Shown in pieces: positions 48,408-60,500 of a DNA stretch of 64,000 bases; position 1 is the stretch's first letter; every line of letters starts with the position of its first letter. Source of the DNA: Annona cherimola (Eukaryota; Streptophyta; Magnoliopsida; Magnoliales; Annonaceae); assembly GCA_030490835.1 (NCBI GenBank), contig CM059971.1, positions 126,760,564-126,824,563 of the forward strand. The letters run 5' to 3'. Under the pieces are notes generated by a model that made no database searches, was not told where the DNA came from, and worked only from the letters and a program-made list of their open reading frames with translations. The translations under genes and the position numbers were made by a program.

Positions 48408-49487
48408 TCTATGGTAGTATTTATAAGGAAAAATTTATCTCATATCCATAACATCTGTCACTAATTTCTTATACACTCATAATATTTCATAAATTCCTTC
48501 TATACACGTAACATTTCATCATAAATTCCTCTTATATCCATACTGTAAATAGAAAAATAATTATTTCCATTTAAAATTTTCTAATTAAAATAATTAACCT
48601 TAATATGACTCAATTTATGATAGTAAATTATCAACACATGATGTTAAAAAATTTAAGAGTTATATTGAAATTGAATTATTTTAATTTTAAAAGGGTAGAA
48701 TAGTTTTTTCAATGGAATAGATAACAGTTGTGTTAACAGCTAAAATATAGTTGAAATTTAAGGTGAAATGTTATGAGTGTAAGAAAAATTTGTAAAGCAT
48801 TATGAGTATATTAGGAATTCGGTACAATTTTTATGGGTATAAAAAAATTCTCCCTCCTTAGAATGTAACAGGAAAATATTATAGTTCTTTTTTTTCTCAA
48901 AATGTATGCGTATTTGGCCTGTTTGAGACGCAGCCAATCTACCCATACGCTATTGTTGGATTTGGGTTTGGTTTTTTCGACCCATACCTGGCCAATTTAG
49001 ATTCAAAAGAGATTGTTACAATTGGCCTAATTTGCAGCTATGCTTCTGGCCAATAATCTCAAATTTAATGGCCGCACTACTGATACTCGGCCCACGAGTA
49101 CATGAGCCAGATTAGGACATCCCATCCATTGAATATGAATCTACTGTTTATTTCAAACTTAATCTTATTTGTAAAACATAAACATTGACATTAGCCCTAA
49201 TGTTATTTGTAAAATCGAAATTTTAACTTTTTTTTTATAGCACGAAATTTTAACTTTAATCTTAACCTCATTATGTAAATCCAGTTGGAGTTAAAATTTG
49301 AAAGGAAAAGTTCTTCACTTTATTCTAGAAAATTGTTATTTCTTTCGGACGGTTTTTTTTTTAAATTCCAAATTGAAATATTTTGTTGCGTAAATTTTAA
49401 TATCTCGTGTGTATGATCTTGTTATTATTTATTTGTTCATAATGCATATAACCTCGAATCTTCTTACTAACAAAAATAACGCCTGAT
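48408..49487. other. AT-rich spacer, no recognised gene
   Basis: Open frames are short and low-complexity. No element boundary could be drawn. Confidence 0.4.
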
Positions 49488-49643
49488 GCTTCCATTTTTT
49501 CCCACGTTTACATTAAAATTTAAAATAAAAATTAATGGTTTGAATTTTTAGCATAAATATATAGGGCTTCCATTTTTTCCCACGTTTACATTAAAATTTA
49601 AAATAAAAATTAATGGTTTGAATTTTTAGCATAAATATATAGG
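49488..49643. repeat. two-copy tandem duplication, 78-bp unit
   Basis: GCTTCCATTTTTTCCCACGT begins at 49488 and 49566. The copies are identical as far as I can see, to ATAAATATATAG. Confidence 0.92.
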
Positions 49644-49754
49644 ACTTCGGTCATGTTGAGAAGCATTCAATGAAATGAGATTCTCACAAATAAACATATG
49701 TTAAAATATTGCTATTTTATGTGCATGTTCAAAAGCATCCGAATATACGAAAAT

Positions 49755-50165
49755 GCGAAGAATATTTGTGCGTGGATGCCCCTATTATCACGAGGCCATT
49801 TGCGATTGAGCACAAAAGTTTTTTTTTTTTTTTTACTTTTTATAAATCTTTCAATTTATACGTATTTGATTTATAAACAACTTGTTAAAATTTTCAAGAT
49901 ATTTATATATATTTTTATTTTTAAACAAAGAGATATTTTAGTCATTTTAACCATTAAAATGATTAAAATATCCTTGTATAAAAACAATATTAAGGTATTA
50001 AGTTTTAATCTTAAAGATAAAATCCACATAATAGATATACACTTTTAAAAATAGTAAAAATTTAGTTTATAGATTAAATACATTTAATTTAACAATTTTA
50101 TAAAAAAAATATTTAGGGCCGGATCACAAATGGCCCCATTGTGACCGGGTGCAAATAATTATGCC
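49755..50165. repeat. foldback element F9
   Basis: GAGGCCATTTGCGATTGAGC on the left corresponds to GGGGCCATTTGTGATCCGGC on the complement of the right end. The core (TATTTTAGTCATTTTAACCA and its mirror AAAATGATTAAAATATCC) is of the shared type. Confidence 0.6.
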
Positions 50166-50260
50166 CCATGTTTGATTACCTTTTATATTCTCAATATCGT
50201 TTTTTCAATTCATAATGTAAATTCTTATTTTAGGTTAGGATGCCTTTAGCTCAGGCTTTT

Positions 50261-50697
50261 ATAAGCTTATTTTTCACACAGGAAAAATGATATATCTTAT
50301 TTTATTATTTTAAGTTTTTTGTAAAAATATTTTCCTAAGTATATTAAGTCATATATCAAATTTTATAATTTGCATTCCTAAAAGTCAACATGTTTGAGGT
50401 GAAAATTACTTAAATATTTCCGTTAATTTTTTGAAACAAATATATACAGACCTAAAAATTATAAATTTTAATATATAAGCTTATTTTTCACAGAGGAAAA
50501 ATGATACATCTTATTTTATTTTTTAAAGTTTTTTGTAAAAATATTTTTCGAAGTATATTTAAATCATATATCAAATTTTATAATTTGCATTCCTAAAAGT
50601 CAACATGTTTGGGGTGAAAATGACTTAAATATTTCCAAATTGTTAATTTTTTGAACAAAAATATATACAGATCTAAAAATTATAAATTTTAATATAT
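50261..50697. repeat. two-copy tandem duplication, 214-bp unit
   Basis: ATAAGCTTATTTTTCACA starts at 50261 and 50475. Both copies contain AATTTGCATTCCTAAAAGTC, AACATGTTTG and ATATATACAGA in the same order with scattered differences, so this duplication is older than the ones at 47.0 and 49.5 kb. Confidence 0.88.
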
Positions 50698-51804
50698 AAG
50701 TTAAATATGTTTAAAAATATTTTTATAAGAAAGCTAAAAATTATTAAATAATAAACCTTTTAATCTGGACTAATATAAGCTTATATTAGCCGGGTATACC
50801 CTCTTATTTCTCAATGCATATAAATAATACTTTTCTTACTCGGAATAATATTTTATTTTAATTTCCCACTTGAAATTCGTGCTCTTAACTTATTTTAGGC
50901 GACCGACTGAATGCAACTCCACTGGGCTCTTTTTTTTATGCTTACGAACATACATTTTTGGGGGAACCCGGGATTGCAATTTTGGGGACCGGCCGACCAC
51001 CTTCAACCATTAGCATCCCACTCACTCTTGAAAGCTATACCTGTGGCAGTCTTCTCCACTCTCTACTTACACGACACTCGGTCCTGCACCCGAAAAAGGG
51101 GGAGGCAGAAGGAGCGGGAGAACTGAAAAAAAAAAAAAACGTAGCTTTCTTCCTCCCTATCCTCAAGCAGAGACCAAGGTAGCTATTTTCTTCCATTTTT
51201 CTCTAATTTCTTTGTGGATTTTAGTTTCCGCGCCTTGGAATTCCGTTGCATTGCAGTGGCATCCAACCAAACAGACGATCGGCGCAGGAACGGAGTTGCA
51301 TGCCCCAAAATACAGCTCCAAGTAGCTTCTTTTGAGTCATTGGTTGGTGCTTGCCTTAGGAAAAAGGAGGATAGAATAGCTTCTTTCCAGTGCTAAGTTG
51401 CTGTTTTGCAACGTGGAAAAAGAAATTTTTTTTATTAGGAATAGTATTTGGTTGCTCCAGTCTAGATATCACGAATTCGTCTGGCATGGACGCCATTTTG
51501 GGAGACTGTTGCCCAACAGTATCTACATTCGTCAAACAAGGGTTTTGGAAATGGGAATATCTTCTTCTGTCGCAGTTGAGTTGCCCACTACGAAACTGAT
51601 TACCGTTTTGAAAATTTTCCTATTTATTACTGTGGGTGTCTTCTAATGGGCGAACTGTATTCATTCATGCAATTGGCCTGGCATCAGATAACTCAATCAC
51701 TGACACTCTGATGCTTAAGAAAAAGAGCATGCATTATATTTGTTCAATTTGGGCTTTTCAGATCTAATCTGAGCTGTTTATACTAGCTGCATCAAACCCA
51801 GAAA
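50698..51804 (+). promoter_or_regulatory. promoter and probable leader of the DMS3-like gene
   Basis: GC content rises after about 50900. CAAG|GTAGCT at about 51175-51184, before a T-rich stretch, resembles a leader-intron donor. The frames here show no family motif and no clear splice connection to the coding exon at 51805. Confidence 0.4.
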
Positions 51805-54800
51805 ATGGCAGGAGGTGAGATGGAAGACGCAACAGGGTACAGCATGGAAACAATTGCAAGCCAATCCCAGGTTGGTCCCATCATTACAGCCATTATGGCA
51901 TTTTATCAAGATATTATGTTATTTGGAGGATATACGATGCCATGTAAGTTATCCATTTTGTATTTGAAAAAATGTGCTCGGGCTAATATTTTCTTTGGAA
52001 CTTCATACTGATCGCCAGAGATGTACAGAATCAACTGGAAACTGAATGCTCATGGTTGATATATTGTTTTTCCCTAAAAATAACACCAATGTGTGCGTCC
52101 ACCTAACCTTACTCAAAGTTGATTGATTGCAGAATCTTCAGGATGATTTACAGAAGTTGGGATTAAAAATTAAGCATCATGAGGACCACCTGAAGTTTTT
52201 GAAGACTCAGACAAACAACTTAGAAGAATCCATGCGTGATTTACAAGGTTAATTAAATTCATAGTTTTCTTTGTTTTATAGACTTCTCTGTCTAGCATGC
52301 CAACAATTCTTTTGGAGTAATGGAGAAACATGTAAGTGTGAATTCAGGTAGTGGACCAGCAACTCTCTCTCTCTTATTTTGCGTAGCTTTTACTCTTCCT
52401 TTTCTCTCCTTCTGAAAGACTGGCTTTGGATGTACATAGAGCTGTTTAGTTTCTGTAGAATTAGCATTAGGTTGCCTAAAATCCACTGAGGATGGGCTGA
52501 CACCTTTCCATTTTGGTATTCTAGAAGAAGATTTCCAATTCATGTTCCCATCTAAATTACCCCTAGAATGACAAAAATTAGAGTGGAGAAGTAGCATCTT
52601 CTTTTGAGGCTAGAAACTTGGGATGCATTTTTAGATTCTTTCAAATGTAACCAAACCTTTTCACTTTTTATGAGTTATGCTAATTGGATCTGTTTATCTT
52701 TTGATTTTTATTCCTTTCTATTAACACTAATATTGATTCAGTGAGTGTCATAAGGTACTACTCTTCAACTGGCGCAGCTGCTACTGAGAGCAATAACAAC
52801 ACAGAGAAAGAGGACAACACTGTTGAACAGATATTGCAGCAGGAGAATACAGCAGCTGCTGCTCTGTATCAGTTGAAAACTCATCATGGGACAGAAGCAT
52901 CAAATTCTCTATTAACAAAGGATGTGTTGGGTGTGGTAGCTACCCTTGGCAAAGTTCATGATGATAATCTTAGCAGGTTAACTTCAGCTTTTTTAGCAAT
53001 TTCCAGTGTGTTTTCATGCATATCATGTGACCCTGGTTAATATATAGCTTTATATGAAACAACAGAAAAGGAATTTACAGGTGAAACTTACAGTTGCGTT
53101 TGATTCAAAATCTTATTGCATATAAGCATGCCATTCATGCTTATGTGAATATTATGAACTGAACATGTGTTTCATGTAAAACTTGTGTGAACAGGTTGTT
53201 CTCAGAATACTTGGGATTGGAAACCATGCTGGCAATTGTATGCAATACACATGACGGCATCAAGGCTCTTGAAATGTGTGACATAGAAGGTGCAATTGAT
53301 AAGAGTGCTGGTGTTCACGGGCTTGGTACTTCACTTGGGAGATCTGTGGATGGCAGATTTCGTGTGATTTGTCTTGAAAATTTAAGGTGAGAACCTTGCT
53401 CAACCATTTAACTGTATCAAGATATATCCATGAGCAAAGCATCAGTTTCAGGCTTTTCTATAGCTCCACAAAATCCTATTCATGTGGGAGTGTCTGTTCC
53501 CATGCATGTGAAACATAATTGTCAATTCTACACGCATGGATGGGAATATGAATGGACTTCCCTTGTCTGGGAAATGGACCCTAAGCACGGATCTGGAGGA
53601 AGTGACTGTGATCATTTTTAGTGTCATGTGTGATGTAGACCACAGAAATAAGTTAGTTATCCACCTAGTGCAGTATGGTGGAACTATTGACGGATTCCTG
53701 CTAAGTTCACTCAGTACTGTCATTATCTATACAGGGTCTGTTAGGGAATATTGAAAATTTTTATAAAAATGTAAAAGTTTTCGATTCAGGGGAGGCCAGA
53801 GTAAAACATGTCAAATCACTCGGCTAATTTTCATTCACATGTGGTGCAAATTCAAATATGTGCACCATACTCCATTTTCAATTCACTGCACAGCTCTTCC
53901 TAAATTGTATTTCAGCCGTATTCACCAATCAAGGGCACAATTAATGCGCATGAAGCGGCTGTGGATTAACGACCAAAAGTATGTGTCCTGGTCAGGCAGC
54001 ATTTAATGGAGACAGTTTTATATGCTATGAAAAATTGTCACTGAGTTTTCAAAGTTCCCAAACAGCCCCACAAAATGGTGGAAGTTTTGACTGATTCTTT
54101 TTTCTTCTTTACCCTTTTTATAGACCATATACTGGCAAATTTACTGCTGGAGATCCACAGAAGAGAATTGCCTTACAGAAACCAAGATTACCAGATGGTG
54201 AGCATCCACATGGTTTTATTGGTTTTGCCGTGAATATGATTGATGTGGAACCTACGAACTTATATGGTGTAACGGCCAGTGGACATGGCCTAAGGGAGAC
54301 TCTTTTTTATCATCTTTACTCCCGTCTGCAAGTGTATAGAACCAGAGCTGACATCCGCCTTGCAGCTCCTTGCATAAGTGATGGCGCCATCTCATTGGAT
54401 GGTGGAATGTTCAAGAGCCCTGGTGTGTTTCTCCTTGGCAGTAGGTGAGCCCAATTTTCGTCTCTTTTCTGAACTTCTGATGACTTCATTTTTTTCCTTC
54501 TCATTTCTCCTATCATCTTAATTTCCTCTCCTCTTTCTTTCCCATTCTGATCCCTTTAGATAGGCTCTCCAATGTTGACAGGCTCTGGTGCTCTTACCAC
54601 CTAATAAATACAAAAGTAACAAAACTATCATCTGCTGAGGAAAGATTATTTCTGTCAATTTCATTCTTCTTCTACATGCTTGACCATTTACTATAGTTCC
54701 TGGCTGTGTGCAGCATATGGTTCTGATATTCCAACCCCTTAGGCCCTATATCATGAACCTGCTGAAATGGAAAATTTTATCATTTTGCTTGTTAGGATCA

Positions 54801-55283
54801 CCTTATCCTCCGCAGAGTTCTGCACTAGACTAGTCTGCTTCCAAGATACGCACCCAAAGATAAGCAATGCGATCTCTCATTTTTGTCAATCTTTTTTCTT
54901 ATAAATGCCATAGATGAACTGATCCGCATATTTGATCATTGTTTTATGTTGTGATGCCATGAGAAATATCATCCTGTTTCAACTACCAGCTGAATGGGTT
55001 TTCTGTGATTGCATGTTCCAATCATGGGCTATGATTTGATTTCAGAAAAGATGTCAGTGTGAGGTTTCCTGTAAGCTCGGGGATTTCATATCTGCATGTG
55101 GACATTCTTGAAGCCGAAGAGCAGATCAAGCACATGAAATGGGAGAAGCAAAGGATTGAGGAGGATATGAAGAGAGAAGAGGATTCATTAAACGATGCAA
55201 AAAGCAGCTTTGATATTAAAAGGCAAGAGTTCATGAAGTTCCTCAGCAGCAGTGCATCTCTCATGACACAGGTGCCGCTATAG
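51805..55283 (+). CDS. DMS3: DMS3-like SMC-hinge protein of RNA-directed DNA methylation
   Basis: Six exons join in phase: 51805-51870, 52133-52247, 52742-52976, 53195-53386, 54124-54444 and 55046-55283, giving 388 residues. A coiled coil (about 23-60, [16 protein letters not shown]) is followed by the SMC-hinge-like region (about 80-300: [60 protein letters not shown]) and a second coiled coil (about 326-376, charged). No ATPase motifs occur, as in DMS3. In Arabidopsis, DMS3 forms the nuclear DDR complex with DRD1 and RDM1, which brings Pol V to methylation targets. The N-terminus is shorter than in Arabidopsis (420 residues), and the exon 1 donor (CAG|GTTGGT) is weak. Splicing at CAG|GTGCCG (55273) to an exon near 55847 would alter only the last residues. 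Confidence 0.87.
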
Positions 55284-57170
55284 ACGTTTCTCTTGACTGC
55301 AAAAATATAGTTTACTAGTGCAACTCCTGTTGGTAATTTTGTACTTCTTTTCTGAAATTACCTTTTATGGTCGCTATTTTAAAGTGACAAATCCACATCT
55401 CAGCACGGAGAAACATATAATTTTGACAAACATGTTGCATGCGGAGCTTCCTCCATACAGTTATTAATTTTATGGTGAATTTTATCATTTTTAAGACCAT
55501 TCATTCATTTATTCTATATGTCATTTTAATGCCCAATTTTATTTTACATCTAAAAGGCAAAACCCCTTTCTAAGAAAATTGTTGTTTATTTGGAAACATT
55601 GATGCTGTTTCTCTTGAATTTGCAAATTAATGCGTGATACCCTAAAAATTCAGTGAGATCCTATCTTGGAGAATTGTGGAAATATGAAAAACTACATGCT
55701 CATGAGCCACCTTTTTTGTGATGTTGCATCAAGTGGCACATCTCATCTCCCAGATTTGGCGAATTGCATTCTTTTTACTGCACCACATTTCACCAAAGGT
55801 CTTGCATGAAGTATATATGGTTGACGACTAAATTTTAATCATGCAGAGCTAAGTTCAGGCTGCATAATGAGCCAGGTTGATTTTATGGGTAGAAGCTTCA
55901 GCTGTCATCCCCTGGCTCTATGCCAAGCGTTGGGAGAATTATTATATTCAAAGCTCGAGATGATCTGGAGCATTGCATAAGTCATCCGAGCAGCCGTTTC
56001 CCTTCGAAATTGTTTGGTAGCTTTGGGATGTATCATCATTCAATTACGGTCAGCTTTATTTTTCTTTTATTTCCTGTATTCGTGTATAAGATTAGCAACC
56101 TAAGGACCGAGTTTTCCTTTTTTTTTTGTGCTCCTTTCTTTCCTGTATTCATGAGGAAGGAAACGGATTAGAATAGTGGTGATCGGCTTCCATTAATATT
56201 GCATAAGACAAGCAACTTGAGGGATGAGTTTTCCTCTCGGCAGCTTACAGTTGAGGTCTGTTCAGATTAATGTTGCAAATGTAGAAAAACCGGGAAAGCC
56301 TATGTTCGCCATGCCTGCGGATATGGACTGGGTGTATGATCTCTGCGTCTTGCTTGATACTTGCAAGTTATTCCCCAACCTAAGGTGGTTGCCTCGCAAG
56401 TAGCAACTTGCGGTTTCGGGATCCCACTGACAAATAATCACAAGATTTCAGACTATCAAATGTGGGTTCCACGTCGATGTAACTAACTAGGTTTTTCATG
56501 TAACCACGTGTCTACGTAATTAGGTTACACTTGAGTTCTTCATGCAATCCCATTTACTTTGACCCACCTTAGTCACATGAAATGCACTCCAATTGCATGT
56601 GGAATAGTTTGTTTCGCCAGAATAAGTTTCATCCAAATAAAAGAAAGTTCCATCTAAAAATGAGTAAAATGAATACAACAGAATTTTCTTCTAAACCTTA
56701 AAAATGTAATATGGATAAATGATTTTATTAATTCTATTAAAATTCAAGCCATCTTAGAATAAATCTAAACATTTTTCATAATTGACGCATTAATGTATAT
56801 ACGTAATCCACTCACAGCTTTGAGCAAGATGATGATGGTTCTACGAGAAAGCCAATGCATTGACGATTTGCTGGTTGGGGGGGATTTTGAGAGATGTTTC
56901 GAAATACCACAATTTAATTTTTAAAGTTAATTATTGGACATTAAATAGACGCATAAATAGCCAAGTGGGTAGAGGCGAATGATGGCAGCTGGAAGGGAAA
57001 TGCAAGACCTCAAAACACACTTCTCCGGGTTCATAAAAGAGAATGCAATAAATACACACGTTGCCGTACACACCAGGAACAAAACAGCAGACTAGACTGC
57101 AGAAAGGACGCGAACAATAGCAGCGGCAACAACCGTAACTGATGGATCCACCTTAAAAGACCAGCGATAT
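55284..57170 (+). other. 3' region of the DMS3-like gene and convergent spacer
   Basis: The sequence stays of medium GC to about 56450 and may be 3' UTR, possibly spliced (acceptor TGCAG at 55842-55846). Beyond it is AT-rich spacer between two convergent genes. A frame of 83 residues at 55920 has no motif. Confidence 0.4.
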
Positions 57171-57520
57171 TTCAAGGTGAAAATTCCCAATAAAGGCACT
57201 TGACATTCATCATGTATATATTACAGCATTCCTCTTGAGGGGCCTCCACGACATTCCATTTGTTGTTACTGTGAGAATACATGGCCACATTCATTTCTAT
57301 ACAAAGCTATTTAGGAGACCCTCAATTAAGACATGTACCCAGACAGTTGAGAAGGGAGGAGAAAAATAACTAGCCCATTGGAGCAAAACCCAACAACAAA
57401 GTTGGAAGAAGCTATAGAGATGAATTTTGTAAGGAAAAACAGGAAAGAGAATGATAAGCTACCAGCCATGAAGCACGTCTCAATGCACAGGACAGACGAT
57501 GAATATTTGTGTCCCCCACT
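57171..57520 (-). other. probable 3' untranslated region of the SKIP8-like gene
   Basis: This lies directly after the TGA at 57523-57521 on the minus strand, with medium GC and no coding frame. Poly(A) site not assigned. Confidence 0.4.
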
Positions 57521-60500
57521 TCAACCGAACATGTTATGGTGCTCGCCCTCTGCGTCAATGAGCATTACTGAGCTGTGATGGTGAACCATGTACCACTGCC
57601 CATTGTGGAACTCAAAGACGTTAGTAACGTGGAATGGACCTAAATCCACGTCCACAAAAGCTTTGAGTGTAACCCATGCCATGTCAGAAAGAACACGAAC
57701 CCGCACATCTCGAATTTGGAAGTCAACACCCTGTCCCCAGTTAAACGCAAGTGACCAGCCTTCCATGACTGCACTGTACCTGTGAAAATATGCACCCACT
57801 GGTGTATTACATTCAATAATAGACTTCTACCTATATTCATGGGGGACAACACTCCCATCTAAAGACACAGGAAATAAGCTCTCAGATGGCCAAAACTCCC
57901 ACACCGTGGGGAGAATTGAATGTCAGACCTCACCTATAGAGGCCACAAGCGTTACCAACTGGGCCACTGCACAGTTGGTGTTCATATCATCTATCTTATG
58001 TGGTTCTGAACAGTAAAAAACTCACTTTTGACCTGGAGGTAACTAAGCTACATTGCCAGCAGTCAATATGACAAACTCATTTAGACAGATTTGTTATCAT
58101 TATGTGAAAAAAGACACTGTCAAGAAAGATTATTTTGATTTTTGACACAACAAAATCAGGATGCTTCCATTAAAAGTTATAGAAAATTACTTCAACAAGC
58201 ATGTTCCTAAACAAGTCACCGTTAAGGTCGTCAAGTTCAAGTTGATAAACTTGAGGCCTAGTGGTATAATTGGAAATTGAAGTGTAAACGGGAGCCTGCT
58301 AATCAGAAAGAAAAAGTATTTTAGCCTTAGATCCTGCAGCTGCAGGTGTTTTTTAAACTAAGGAATGGAAAGGCTACAGGCTTGCATTTGAGGACAGTGA
58401 ACAGGATTATTCTCTTGTAATGCTAGCTTTTTCTGTTTGCTTGTTGCTGCTAGTGATTTCTTGTCAACTCTTTGATTTTAATAACGATATGATCATCTTT
58501 AAAACCAAACAAAAAGAAAGAAGAACCACCATGAAATATTTAGTTTATTTTTCTCTCTCCTTCACCTTTATTCTTTTTCAAGGATATATACATATAGGGT
58601 TCATATATTCTAAATGTAATTTAGAAATTTTTTTTAATAGAGGACAAAAGACATAATTTAGCATTTTTTGTATCAATAACTAAAATCATAGTCATCCTCC
58701 AAGCCCTGAACCAACAAATTTTAGCCACCAGCTACATCAGACAGGTCCTTGCTAAAAACACAAGGTCACGTTTAGGCTCGATAACTTATTAAATGCAACA
58801 ATTTTCCATTAAAAATACTTACAGCATACCAAGCTTTAATTGTCATACATACATCTTTATTTTAGAAATAACCAAGGTCAATGGAACTTATTATCACAAG
58901 TTAGTGCGAAACAGAGTTTAAAGCCCCAACCAAATGTACAAGAAAAAACACATTAACATTGGCTTAGGCCATCAGAAAGTTTGACACGCGCAATACACAC
59001 ACAAGCCAAATGTTGAACTCTTGTAAATGAATTCAAGGAAAGAACACAAATGTGTGCACTCTAACTTTCTAGTGGCACAGTTCCATATTGAATCTGAAAC
59101 TTACTGCATCATTAGCAACTTGTAAAGAGATCTGAGATTTAAAAAAGGGTTTGCTACAGGCAGTTGCAAAATGCCACCAATTGCAGAGTTATCCATTCAT
59201 TCCCTTCCATCAAGTATTAATCCGCAATTCCACACTATTATCTCTGTTATAATGTCACCTCATTGAGTCTGCATACGCATCTACAGTCCACTGACATATA
59301 AAATTGTGCAGCCTTTAGCCTTACAGTAGGTTGACTATCAAAACAATATCATCTTTACCCACGAGGCTGATGAAATTTTGACAGATATCTTCATACTCCT
59401 TTGCCACCAAATAGATTACTTACTAATACAGACTAGTGAAACAGACTATGTAAAGGACATCCTTCATGAATCACTCAATGCTACAAAAATATGTAAAATC
59501 CTGTTTAAATGCCACTATCACCTCATATCATCACAAACTTTCAAACTGCTTTCCATAAACTATGGACTTTTACATTTTAAAAATTCTCACCCTAGCAAAA
59601 CAGCAAAATTATCATTGCATGTCCTGGAAGAACTTGCGTGCCTCCAGAGGAATGAGAATCATTCCCTCTACCATCTTGAAAACAAATTCCAGAAAAAATT
59701 ATCAACACTAGGAGTGGTTTGGGAAGTGATAAAAATTTTTATGAAAATTTGTTTCTGTAAAAGTTTTTGAAATGAGAGAAAATTATGTTATATGATCGGA
59801 GTAATGATGAGGAATAAAGAGAACAATATTAAAATAGATAAGTAAGATGTATGGGTAGTTATGTAAAAATTATTGAAAAGTAAGATAGTTATATAGGTAA
59901 AAGTAAAGAGATAATTAAAAAATAGGGTAGTTGTGAAGAGTGAAAAGTTTTTAGAGTAACAAACACCCCCGAAATCTGTATGCATACATTTTCATTAAAA
60001 TACATAAACAAAGTCAAGAACACACTAAATCTGAATAATTAGTCTCAGTACCAGAACGAAGATATTTTTAGCCTATCTGACAGGAGCCCAAATAAATGTG
60101 GTTAGACAATGCATGAGAGAAGCCCAAAAAATAAACAAATAAATAATATTATTGCCTCCAACATTTCTCGAAAAATAAGATGTCGGCAATGCAACTCCAA
60201 AAGAAGTTGTTGGTACTATACGCGTCACTGACAAACGGCACTCAACATAAATGAGCTATCTAAAATCAAGCTAGCTAGATTTTCCAGCTCTATAGAAAAG
60301 AGAAGAATGAAGTGGAGATCAACAAGTTTACAAGCCTTGACTGGAAAAGCTCATCAACTAACAATTAGCCTAGATGGATATAGTTTGAGCAAATGCAAAC
60401 TGAAACAGCTGTTAAACCATGTGTGTTTCCTTTCTTTTCCTTCAGGCAGTAAGGGAACGAATAAAGGCAATCAACATCATGAGTAACAGGTATACAATTT

